Source: GCA-2737595 sp037138535 (GTDB taxonomy: Bacteria; Actinomycetota; Actinomycetes; Nanopelagicales; Nanopelagicaceae). Taken from it: a DNA stretch of 14,109 nucleotides. Under the pieces are notes generated by a model that saw only the letters and a list, made by a program, of their open reading frames with translations, made no database searches and was not told where the DNA came from. Where the stretch lies: the NCBI GenBank assembly GCA_037138535.1, contig JBAXIG010000043.1, forward strand, positions 1 through 14,109, written 5' to 3'. The position numbers and the translations under genes are program-made. Positions 7,145 through 12,729 of this stretch are shown piece after piece (within the stretch, counting starts at the first letter, position 1; every line of letters starts with the position of its first letter).

Positions 7145-7827
7145 TGGAGCAACACGCCTGGTCCGGTCGGATCGATTACATTCATGACGAACGCGGGGAA
7201 CGTGGTCGCGAATGGTTTACCGTCACGACGCATCAAGATGGACATCGTGTTGTGCGAGCGCGTTGCGAAATGGATGACACCGAGATCATGCGAGATGTTA
7301 CCTACTCGATGAATGGCTTCACCCCTGAAGAGGCGTACATCCGAATTGTGATCAAGGGAAAGCACGAAGGCTCCGGCTGGTTTACCTTTGATGAAAACGA
7401 GGCGCATTGCGAGGCCATCATCGCGGGTGGTGGACGCGTGAGCCAAACCATGAAAACCCCTGGCCCAGCCGCTTCGTTCGGTGCTCACCCAGTTCTTTGT
7501 GATTGCTTACACGCATCGCTCTACAAACATGGTGGCCCTCAGCGCCAGCGAGTCATCAATATTTTGAACTCGTCGCACTCTCCCGATGGTTCTACTGGAC
7601 CGATGTTGGGGGAGTGGGAGTTTGATATTGAATTTATCGGAGAGGAGCGCATCACTGTTCCAGCGGGAACTTTCGATACGTACCACTACACCTACCATTT
7701 GGATCATTACGGTTGGGCCCCTGAGCAGGTCTGGGTGATGCCCGGGTCAAACCAGCTAGTCAAAATTTACTGGGATGTCTTGAAGACCTCGTACGTGCTT
7801 GCTGAACTGAATGGAGATCCACGATGA
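7144..7827 (+). CDS. Uncharacterised 227-aa protein, DUF3108-like beta-rich fold possible
   Basis: I do not recognise this protein with certainty. The ATG at 7144 overlaps the VOC stop (TAATG) and has GGGAGG (7131-7136) 7 bases upstream; an in-frame ATG at 7129 lacks such a site. There is no signal peptide or membrane helix. The sequence is rich in alternating polar and hydrophobic stretches, suggesting beta strands. Near the C-terminus, EERITVPAGTFDTYHYTYHL (about 173-192) resembles the 'VPAGxFxxYxY' strand pair of DUF3108-type proteins, and it is followed by WAPEQVWVMPGSNQLVKIYW. A CDCLHASLYKHGG segment lies mid-protein. Its place between VOC and calycin-like genes in overlapping frames argues for a role with them on the same substrate. 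The start of the next gene overlaps its stop (ATGA at 7824-7827). Confidence 0.75.
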   Translation: MEQHAWSGRIDYIHDERGERGREWFTVTTHQDGHRVVRARCEMDDTEIMRDVTYSMNGFTPEEAYIRIVIKGKHEGSGWFTFDENEAHCEAIIAGGGRVSQTMKTPGPAASFGAHPVLCDCLHASLYKHGGPQRQRVINILNSSHSPDGSTGPMLGEWEFDIEFIGEERITVPAGTFDTYHYTYHLDHYGWAPEQVWVMPGSNQLVKIYWDVLKTSYVLAELNGDPR

Positions 7828-8288
7828 CGCGTACGCTGGAAGATGTCCTACACGGTGTTACCGGCGTTTGGGAGGGCACTTATGCCCACCATAATCCCGA
7901 TGGCACTCTGATTGAGAAGTACGGTAGCCGTCAAGAAACTCGTTTAATTGGCGAGGAGTGGTACGAGCGCATTATTTATACGCGCGAAGGTAAAGAACCG
8001 GAGATCTTAGATTTTCGCGCCAAGGTACGCGGCAATGACATGCTCTTCGAAGATGACGATTTTATGGGTCGAACTCATATCGTCGATGAGCAGACTTTGA
8101 TGTTTCCTTACCATTGGAAGAAGAATCCGGATCGCACTATCTTGGAGACGATTCACAATCTCACCGGCGACTACCGAACCCGGGTGTGGCAAACCTTTGA
8201 GCATGGCGCAATCGTGAAATTTACCCTCATTGAGGAACGGCGAATCCCCAAGGATTCATCGGCCGCTCACATTACTGAATGGTTTTAG
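7824..8288 (+). CDS. Uncharacterised 154-aa protein, calycin/lipocalin-like
   Basis: Last gene of the plus-strand unit. The ATG overlaps the previous stop (ATGA), with GGAG (7813-7816) 7 bases upstream. The N-terminal GVWEGTYAHHNPDGTLIEKYGS (about 11-32) followed by ETRLIGEEWYERIIYT resembles the opening strands of small calycin-like barrels ('G.W.G.Y...PDG'), which bind hydrophobic ligands. The rest is predicted mostly beta, with FRAKVRGNDMLFEDDDFMGRT in the middle. There is no signal peptide, so it should be cytosolic. I cannot name a function; a ligand-binding or isomerase role on the imported compound is only inference from context. Its TAG stop overlaps the TAA stop of the convergent membrane-protein gene (8285-8288). 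Confidence 0.75.
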   Translation: MTRTLEDVLHGVTGVWEGTYAHHNPDGTLIEKYGSRQETRLIGEEWYERIIYTREGKEPEILDFRAKVRGNDMLFEDDDFMGRTHIVDEQTLMFPYHWKKNPDRTILETIHNLTGDYRTRVWQTFEHGAIVKFTLIEERRIPKDSSAAHITEWF

Positions 8289-8974
8289 AAGAACTTCATA
8301 CCTGGCTTAGTGATCCCAAGTATTGCGGAGATGATCACGCAGAGCCAGATGAGGTGTACCCAAGGAATGGCGCGCTTCATCGATGCCGTCAAAGCGTCTT
8401 CGGCCTCTGGGGTCGAACCCTTGCTCATGATTGAACCAAATGCCGGGCCGAAGGGAACCAGAGCTTTGCGAATTCCTACGCCGCCGGCGATGGCTATCGC
8501 ATAAACGAGGACTTTGCCACCGAGCCACTTGGGATTAGTGGTGACACCAAAGGGCTCGCTGGCGATGATCGTGTAGAGCCCCATGCCGGACAATCCCACG
8601 ATAAGGCCGTAGCGAATATATAGATCGACTTTGCTGAGGAATGGATTCTTTCCGTGCGTGCGGTATTGCGTAACCACCATATAGAGCCACCCGAGTGAGA
8701 GCACCCATGAAAGTGTCGCAAGTTGCCAGGAAAGCCAAGCGACTCCGTGTGGATCGGTTGCCATCAAAGAGATTCCGCTAGGAAGAAAGAGCACAAGGCA
8801 GATTCGAGGGGAGAGATCGACTGCTTCCATTACTTTGGCAACAGTGGCACGTGTCTCGTTAGCGAGGTCACGTCGCACCACGAACTTACTGGAATAGTAA
8901 ACGCCGAGATCGGCACCTAACCAGTAGACCAGCAAGAAGACGTGGATGATCAGCCATAGTGGTTTAAATGGCAT
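8285..8974 (-). CDS. Uncharacterised six-helix membrane protein
   Basis: 229-aa integral membrane protein. The ATG at 8974-8972 overlaps the stop of the bicupin gene (TAATG on the minus strand); the frame stays open upstream to 9148, but that stretch lies inside the bicupin gene and is not membrane-like. Six hydrophobic segments are seen at about 5-27, 57-73, 79-101, 119-138, 152-172 and 203-221. His11, Trp18 and Asp22 lie in the first helix (HVFLLVYWLGADLGVYYSSK), and His207 in the last. It resembles DUF2269/CopD-like small membrane proteins in size and helix number, but I cannot confirm membership. Translational coupling to a His-rich bicupin hints at metal, haem or redox chemistry, or at export of a product; this is inference only. 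Confidence 0.78.
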   Translation of the reverse strand: MPFKPLWLIIHVFLLVYWLGADLGVYYSSKFVVRRDLANETRATVAKVMEAVDLSPRICLVLFLPSGISLMATDPHGVAWLSWQLATLSWVLSLGWLYMVVTQYRTHGKNPFLSKVDLYIRYGLIVGLSGMGLYTIIASEPFGVTTNPKWLGGKVLVYAIAIAGGVGIRKALVPFGPAFGSIMSKGSTPEAEDALTASMKRAIPWVHLIWLCVIISAILGITKPGMKFF

Positions 8975-10170
8975 TACATTCCATCGCCATCCCAGCGACC
9001 GCGAGAACGCGAGCGCACTGGGAGAGTCGAAATGATCGGTACGGGGGTTTCTTGGCCAATATTTTGCTTGTAATTGCGGCCAGTTCCCCAATTGTGTGCA
9101 CGATCCGTGCGCTCCTCTGGATGTTCTAGCGCAGAAGGTGCTGGCCATTCGGCCATGACATCGTGTGAATGATCGTCATGAGCGTGACCATGATCATCAA
9201 CGAGACCAAGTGCGCGAAGGCTGGGGTCCACGTGCGTTCCGTGTTGGTGGTAATCCTTATCTGGCGCGCCTTGCGCGCGCTGGAAAGCGACAGAATCTTC
9301 GAGCTGTTTGAGATCATGTGCTGAGCGAGCATGTGGTCGGTTAGCCAAATCCCAACTCGATTGTGAGTACGTCATGCGGCCGCCATCAGGTCCGTAATTG
9401 ACCGCTTCGCCACCCCAACGGAGCCACTCGTGCTGGGTGTACCAGTTGGTCAGTTCGCCATCTGAGCGCAGAAGCCATGTGGCACCACCTTCGAGCGAAA
9501 CGAAGTGACCATGCTTCACACGAGCAGGGCGGAAAAAGTATGTGCCGACGTCGAGATCGCCAAAGTTATATGACATCTTTCCTTGCAAGGTATAGGCCTC
9601 CTCGTAGCAAGGGTGATGGGCGAGACGGTGATCGGTCCAACCCTCTTTGGAGTGCACGAGGCGGGTGTAGAAACCGGTGACTGGGTCTACGTGCAAATAC
9701 TTAATAAGTAGGCCTGGTTGTGGTCCGGCGTTCGGAACTTCGGTCCAATTCATGGCGCCACTATCAACTACCAGAATGTCACCATAAGCATCGGATTTAC
9801 GACCGACATGTGCGTTATCGGTGCGATCAAAACCAGCATCACCAAATTCGCGGTAGTGCAAAATTTGCGTGCCCTCTTCGAAGACGATGGAATCCATCGG
9901 AACGCCCTTGGGTGCGTGTATGTAACCGCCAGGACCAATCTTTTGGTCGCCCAGTGTCATGGAACCTGACATGACGTAGTACTCGGTATCTGCGTGGTGG
10001 AGACCAGGACCGCGTCCCCACTTCGATTGGAAATCAACGCGCATTGAGGAGGAGCCATCCTCTTCGTCCACTGAGAGATTACGTTGATGGGCTTTGCCTT
10101 CGCCTTGTGGAAGTTCCGCGGCATGCCAGATGTAATCGTGTTCAGAGATGAGTTCGACGTGTGGACGCAT
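8974..10170 (-). CDS. Bicupin protein with His-rich C-terminal segment
   Basis: 398-aa protein with two cupin domains. Domain 1 motif 1 is GPGLHHADTEYYVMSG (54-69; His58/His59, Glu63) with motif 2 GPGGYIHAPKGVPMD. Domain 2 has HHPCYEEAYTLQG (185-197; His185/His186, Glu190/Glu191) and FFRPARVKHGHF (212-223; His220, His222). Domain 2 thus keeps a fuller metal site, and domain 1 lacks the motif-2 histidine. After the cupins, residues 306-337 hold eight histidines, including DDHGHAHDDHSHD, and the extreme C-terminus is Arg-rich. Cupins of this kind may be metal-dependent dioxygenases, isomerases or sugar/acid-binding proteins. The ATG at 10170 has GAGGAG just upstream. Promoter and operator are predicted upstream (10199-10255). 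The membrane-protein gene follows with a 1-base overlap. Confidence 0.83.
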   Translation of the reverse strand: MRPHVELISEHDYIWHAAELPQGEGKAHQRNLSVDEEDGSSSMRVDFQSKWGRGPGLHHADTEYYVMSGSMTLGDQKIGPGGYIHAPKGVPMDSIVFEEGTQILHYREFGDAGFDRTDNAHVGRKSDAYGDILVVDSGAMNWTEVPNAGPQPGLLIKYLHVDPVTGFYTRLVHSKEGWTDHRLAHHPCYEEAYTLQGKMSYNFGDLDVGTYFFRPARVKHGHFVSLEGGATWLLRSDGELTNWYTQHEWLRWGGEAVNYGPDGGRMTYSQSSWDLANRPHARSAHDLKQLEDSVAFQRAQGAPDKDYHQHGTHVDPSLRALGLVDDHGHAHDDHSHDVMAEWPAPSALEHPEERTDRAHNWGTGRNYKQNIGQETPVPIISTLPVRSRSRGRWDGDGM

Positions 10171-10198
10171 TGTGGCTCCTCATAGATATCCGATGAGT

Positions 10199-10223
10199 GT
10201 TCCGTCTGGTGGAACGCTGTTTC
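10199..10223 (-). promoter_or_regulatory. Operator-like element, copy 2 (bicupin unit)
   Basis: Read on the minus strand: GAAAC-AGC-GTTCC-N7-GGAAC. The inner part forms an inverted repeat with 8-base arms and one mismatch (AGCGTTCC / GGAACACT, plus-strand 10196-10218). It starts 3 bases after the -10 box, so it would cover the transcription start. Apart from one base in the outer half-site it is identical in its non-spacer positions to the element at 844-868. Ten bases in a row, ACAGCGTTCC, are shared. Confidence 0.62.
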
Positions 10224-10226
10224 ACG

Positions 10227-10255
10227 ATTCTATCGGGGTGGGATTTCGTAGACAA
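10227..10255 (-). promoter_or_regulatory. Predicted promoter of the bicupin unit
   Basis: On the minus strand TTGTCT (plus 10250-10255) and TAGAAT (plus 10227-10232) are separated by exactly 17 bases. The -10 box matches the sigma-70-type consensus at 5 of 6 positions and the -35 box at 4 of 6. Transcription would start near 10220, inside the operator-like element. The 129-base gap between the CoA ligase stop and the bicupin start (10171-10299) shows no convincing terminator for the ligase. Confidence 0.6.
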
Positions 10256-10299
10256 GGTTCCCGCAAAGGTTTTTATCAACGGTTCACCCGGAGCGCTCT

Positions 10300-11829
10300 C
10301 TAGGAGAAGTGCACCTTGAGATCGCGCTTCACGATCTTGCCAGCCGCATTCCGAGGGAGGGCATCGATAACCACAGTCTCTTTCGGCATTTTGTAGCCGG
10401 CAAGCTTTCCCCGAAGGTGGGCTTCGATGATCTCGTGGTCGAGGCTTTTGCCGGCGCGGGCGACAACTACTGCCACCACGCGCTCACCCCAAGTCTCATC
10501 GTTAATACCAATGACGGCACACTCTGCAACGCCTTCATGGGTCGCGAGAACTTCTTCGATTTCGCGTGGATAAACATTTGCGCCCCCGGTGATGATCAAG
10601 TCTTTCTTCCGATCCACGATGCTGATGAATCCTTCCTCATCAACGACCACGACATCACCCGATGTGAGGAAGCCATCATCAGTAGTGCAGGCAGCGGTAG
10701 CTGCCGGATCGTTCAGATACCCATTCATCAAGTAAGGGGAGCGGCTGAAGAGTTCGCCTGACTCACCAGGATCAACGAGTGAGCCATCTTCTCGCACCAC
10801 ACGTACTTCGGTCATAAACCAAGGATGTCCCACCGAGCCTGCCTTGCGAAGCGCATCTTGCGGGCGCGAGTTAGTCACAATGCCGGCTTCGGTCGAGCCA
10901 TAGAGTTCGTGCACACCGGTATGAGGAAATACATCCAGTACCCACTTCTTCAATGCAACGGGTAGTGCAGCAGCATTGAAATAAAGAGTGTGTAACGAAG
11001 AGAGATCGCGACGCGTGATGGCTTCATCACCGAGTGCGCGCATCATTTGTGCGTGCGTGGGCACGAGGAACATAGATTCAATTCGTTGATCCTGAACCAT
11101 TTGCAATGTCTCATCTGGATCGAACTTCCGTTGCATCACCACGGTTCCGCCAGTAAATATCGGCGCATAGCCAAAAGCGAATCCCGCTCCGTGATACATC
11201 GGCGCCACCCCGACTGTGCGCGTATTGGGACCAAGGCCCCATTCGAGTGCAGTGGCATAGAAGGTCAGCGAACGTGACCGGTGGCTAATTAGGACGCCCT
11301 TGGGCTGTCCTGTAGTTCCTGATGTGTAGGTAATGCAGAAGGGATCACTTTCAAGTGTAGGAACTCGAGGATCAACTGCATTAGATGCCGCAAGAAAATC
11401 TTCGTAATTCTTTCCTACATCATTCCCGTCAATTGCAAAGATAATTTTTGGTACTCCACTTGATGGCAGGCTTCCTGCTAGCGCGGAGTCGACGATGATC
11501 GCTTGAACGCTTGCATGCTCAAGCACGAACGCAATTTCGTTGGCTACTTGACGTGGATTGAGAGGGACAAGCACAAGCCCGGCCATCGCAAGACCCGCGG
11601 CGATCTCTGGATATTCAAAACGATTTCCAAGGAGAAGTGCGACGGTGTCACCTTTATTGAGTCCAGCTTTTAATAATCCGGAAGCCAGGCGCGAGGCGCG
11701 TTCGTTGATGGCTCCAAAGGTGAGTGAGTGATCACCATCAATCACCGCGACTCTGTGAGGGGTGGCATGAGCGAACTCACGGATTCCATTAGCAATGTTG
11801 AGTTGGGACCCACCAGGATGAATTGCCAT
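10300..11829 (-). CDS. AMP-forming acyl-CoA synthetase / CoA ligase
   Basis: 509-aa class I adenylate-forming enzyme. It would activate a carboxylic acid with ATP to an acyl-AMP and then to acyl-CoA in the cytosol. Motifs are complete: A3 loop TSGTTGQPKG 169-178, A5 YGSTEAG 310-316, A7 TSGD, A8 DRKKDLIITGGANVYPREIE from residue 406, and the A10 lysine in LPRNAAGKIVKRDL (Lys498). Length is normal for fatty-acid or aromatic-acid ligases of the FadD/4-coumarate group. The acid substrate cannot be read from sequence. The ATG at 11829 overlaps the mycoredoxin stop (TGATG), so the two are co-translated. It lies upstream of the bicupin gene on the same strand, but that gene has its own promoter. A role in activating a product of the imported compound is inference. 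Confidence 0.92.
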   Translation of the reverse strand: MAIHPGGSQLNIANGIREFAHATPHRVAVIDGDHSLTFGAINERASRLASGLLKAGLNKGDTVALLLGNRFEYPEIAAGLAMAGLVLVPLNPRQVANEIAFVLEHASVQAIIVDSALAGSLPSSGVPKIIFAIDGNDVGKNYEDFLAASNAVDPRVPTLESDPFCITYTSGTTGQPKGVLISHRSRSLTFYATALEWGLGPNTRTVGVAPMYHGAGFAFGYAPIFTGGTVVMQRKFDPDETLQMVQDQRIESMFLVPTHAQMMRALGDEAITRRDLSSLHTLYFNAAALPVALKKWVLDVFPHTGVHELYGSTEAGIVTNSRPQDALRKAGSVGHPWFMTEVRVVREDGSLVDPGESGELFSRSPYLMNGYLNDPAATAACTTDDGFLTSGDVVVVDEEGFISIVDRKKDLIITGGANVYPREIEEVLATHEGVAECAVIGINDETWGERVVAVVVARAGKSLDHEIIEAHLRGKLAGYKMPKETVVIDALPRNAAGKIVKRDLKVHFS

Positions 11830-12089
11830 CAGATCACGTTCAATTCGATGAGTTTTTCTCGGAGAGCATGATCGCTCGGCTCGGTCAGATGTGTGCCATC
11901 GGGGAAGCAGATGACCGGGATGGAGCGCATGCCGCCATTGATCTCGATGACTCGGGCTGCGGCCGCGGGGTCGGCTTCAATATCTATATAGGTGTACTTC
12001 AATTGATGAGTCGCCCCCAACGCGTCCAAGAGCGCCATTGACCTCTGGCAATCTCCGCACCATTCGGCGCCGTACATCAGGATTTCCAT
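11829..12089 (-). CDS. Mycoredoxin / glutaredoxin-like protein (CGDC)
   Basis: 86-aa thioredoxin-fold protein with active site WCGDC (Cys11 and Cys14 from the ATG at 12089). A conserved GGMRSIPV cis-proline loop follows, then FPDGTHLTEPS. It fits the actinobacterial glutaredoxin-like group that includes mycoredoxin, which reduces mycothiol-mixed disulfides. A GTG two codons upstream (12095) is an alternative start giving 88 aa. The ATG is preferred because TAAGAT, a -10-like hexamer, ends 7 bases before its first base and there is no ribosome-binding site, which fits a leaderless mRNA. It overlaps the CoA ligase gene by one base and is divergent from rpsO. CGDC is unusual compared with CxYC in classical glutaredoxins but is common in this family. 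Confidence 0.85.
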   Translation of the reverse strand: MEILMYGAEWCGDCQRSMALLDALGATHQLKYTYIDIEADPAAAARVIEINGGMRSIPVICFPDGTHLTEPSDHALREKLIELNVI

Positions 12090-12095
12090 GAGCAC

Positions 12096-12101
12096 ATCTT
12101 A
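12096..12101 (-). promoter_or_regulatory. Candidate -10 box for a leaderless mycoredoxin mRNA
   Basis: On the minus strand TAAGAT is followed by six bases and then the ATG at 12089. Actinobacterial leaderless genes typically place a TANNNT box this close to the start codon. No good -35 box is visible 16-19 bases upstream, which is usual for such promoters. Confidence 0.35.
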
Positions 12102-12173
12102 GAGGCGGGGAAGTGGGAGAATTAAGGCCCCAGACTCTGATCAGGGCTGAGTTAAGCGTGAAACCCGCCCTAA

Positions 12174-12203
12174 TTGGGTCGATTCCGCCCCCGCTGATAG
12201 ATT
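12174..12203 (+). promoter_or_regulatory. Predicted promoter of rpsO-pnp
   Basis: TTGGGT (12174-12179) and TAGATT (12198-12203) are separated by 18 bases. Transcription from near 12210 would give a 5' leader of about 65 bases before rpsO, long enough for the autoregulatory binding of S15 known in several bacterial groups. I could not identify a clear S15-type fold in this leader. Confidence 0.4.
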
Positions 12204-12274
12204 TCTGCCGTTGGATACGAGAGTTGCCGAGTAAAAGACCGGTAGCCGCCACGCGAGAGATAAGGGAGCGCCAT

Positions 12275-12544
12275 ATGGCACTCGAAAGTTCTGAGAAGAA
12301 GCAGATCATCACCACCTACGGCGCCTCTGCTACCGATACCGGTAGCCCCGAAGCTCAAATCGCGATGCTTTCCAAGCGTATCGATGACCTCACCGGGCAT
12401 TTAAAGAGCCATAAGCAAGATCACCACAGTCGCCGCGGCCTGCTTTTGATGGTCGGACGTCGTCGTCGACTTCTTCAATACTTAGCCAAGACCGATATTG
12501 CGCGTTACCGCTCAATCATCGAACGTCTTGGTCTGCGTCGCTAA
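12275..12544 (+). CDS. rpsO: 30S ribosomal protein S15
   Basis: 89-aa ribosomal protein that binds the 16S rRNA central domain early in 30S assembly. The full family pattern is present: EKKQIITTYG, DTGSPEAQIAMLSKRI, LTGHLKSHKQDHHSRRGLL, then GRRRRLLQYLAKTD and RYRSIIERLGLRR at the end. The ATG at 12275 has AGGGAG (12263-12268) 6 bases upstream; the frame is open further upstream to 12113, but that extension is not S15-like. The protein has the standard length. It is followed by pnp, the usual order in bacteria. The upstream neighbour is the divergent mycoredoxin gene instead of the ribF/truB genes common in this place in actinobacteria. Confidence 0.98.
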   Translation: MALESSEKKQIITTYGASATDTGSPEAQIAMLSKRIDDLTGHLKSHKQDHHSRRGLLLMVGRRRRLLQYLAKTDIARYRSIIERLGLRR

Positions 12545-12600
12545 TCCTCTCACTACCGCTTTATTGGCGTAGTAAGTAGGGCGACGAAAAAAATCGCAAC

Positions 12601-12718
12601 GGGTCAACAAGGATCCGTCCGAGTGTGCAGGTTGATCGCTCCTCGGTAGTGGCCTCCGGGATGAACGCCCGTGGGCTTCGATCGAAGACCGCTCTCCTGC
12701 CAGAAATGGAGATGACCC
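12601..12718 (+). ncRNA. Structured pnp leader RNA, Actino-pnp-like
   Basis: The 174 bases between rpsO and pnp fold into a branched structure. GGGTCA (12601-12606) pairs with TGACCC (12713-12718) to close the domain. GCAGG (12627-12631) pairs with CCTGC (12696-12700). Inside this, GCCT-C-CGGG and CCCG-T-GGGC (12652-12676) form a hairpin with a 7-base loop, and CTTCGATCGAAG (12676-12687) is a perfect 12-base palindrome. CCGAG/CTCGG (12619-12623, 12642-12646) is an alternative pairing. Position and phylum match the published Actino-pnp motif, a 5' element of actinobacterial PNPase genes thought to work like the E. coli pnp leader in autoregulation. I identified it by recall of that motif and by hand folding, not by a covariance search. 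Confidence 0.6.
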
Positions 12719-12729
12719 ATGGAGGGTCA
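12713..12729 (+). promoter_or_regulatory. Start-codon hairpin of pnp
   Basis: TGACCC (12713-12718) and GGGTCA (12724-12729) form a perfect 6-bp stem with loop ATGGA, so the pnp start codon lies in the loop. The left arm can pair instead with GGGTCA at 12601-12606. The two pairings exclude each other, which would give a simple switch between open and occluded start. The ribosome-binding site GGAG is at 12708-12711. Confidence 0.45.

Noticed and set aside
7656..7670. GTTCC-N4-GGAAC and a further GTTCC-N7-GAAAC near 6560 as extra operator copies
   Set aside because: Both are inside conserved coding sequence, have the wrong spacing or a mismatch, and are not near a promoter.
8975..9148. Longer N-terminus of the membrane protein (start at 9148)
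   Set aside because: It is antisense-free but out of frame with the bicupin C-terminus it overlaps; the hydrophobic protein begins at 8974 with a TAATG junction.
10291..10298. GAGCGCTC palindrome just after the CoA ligase stop as a terminator
   Set aside because: It has no loop and no T run on the minus strand; it would not form a stable hairpin.
12113..12274. N-terminal extension of S15 from an ATG at 12113
   Set aside because: It spans the predicted rpsO promoter and is not like S15; the ATG at 12275 has a ribosome-binding site and the canonical N-terminus.
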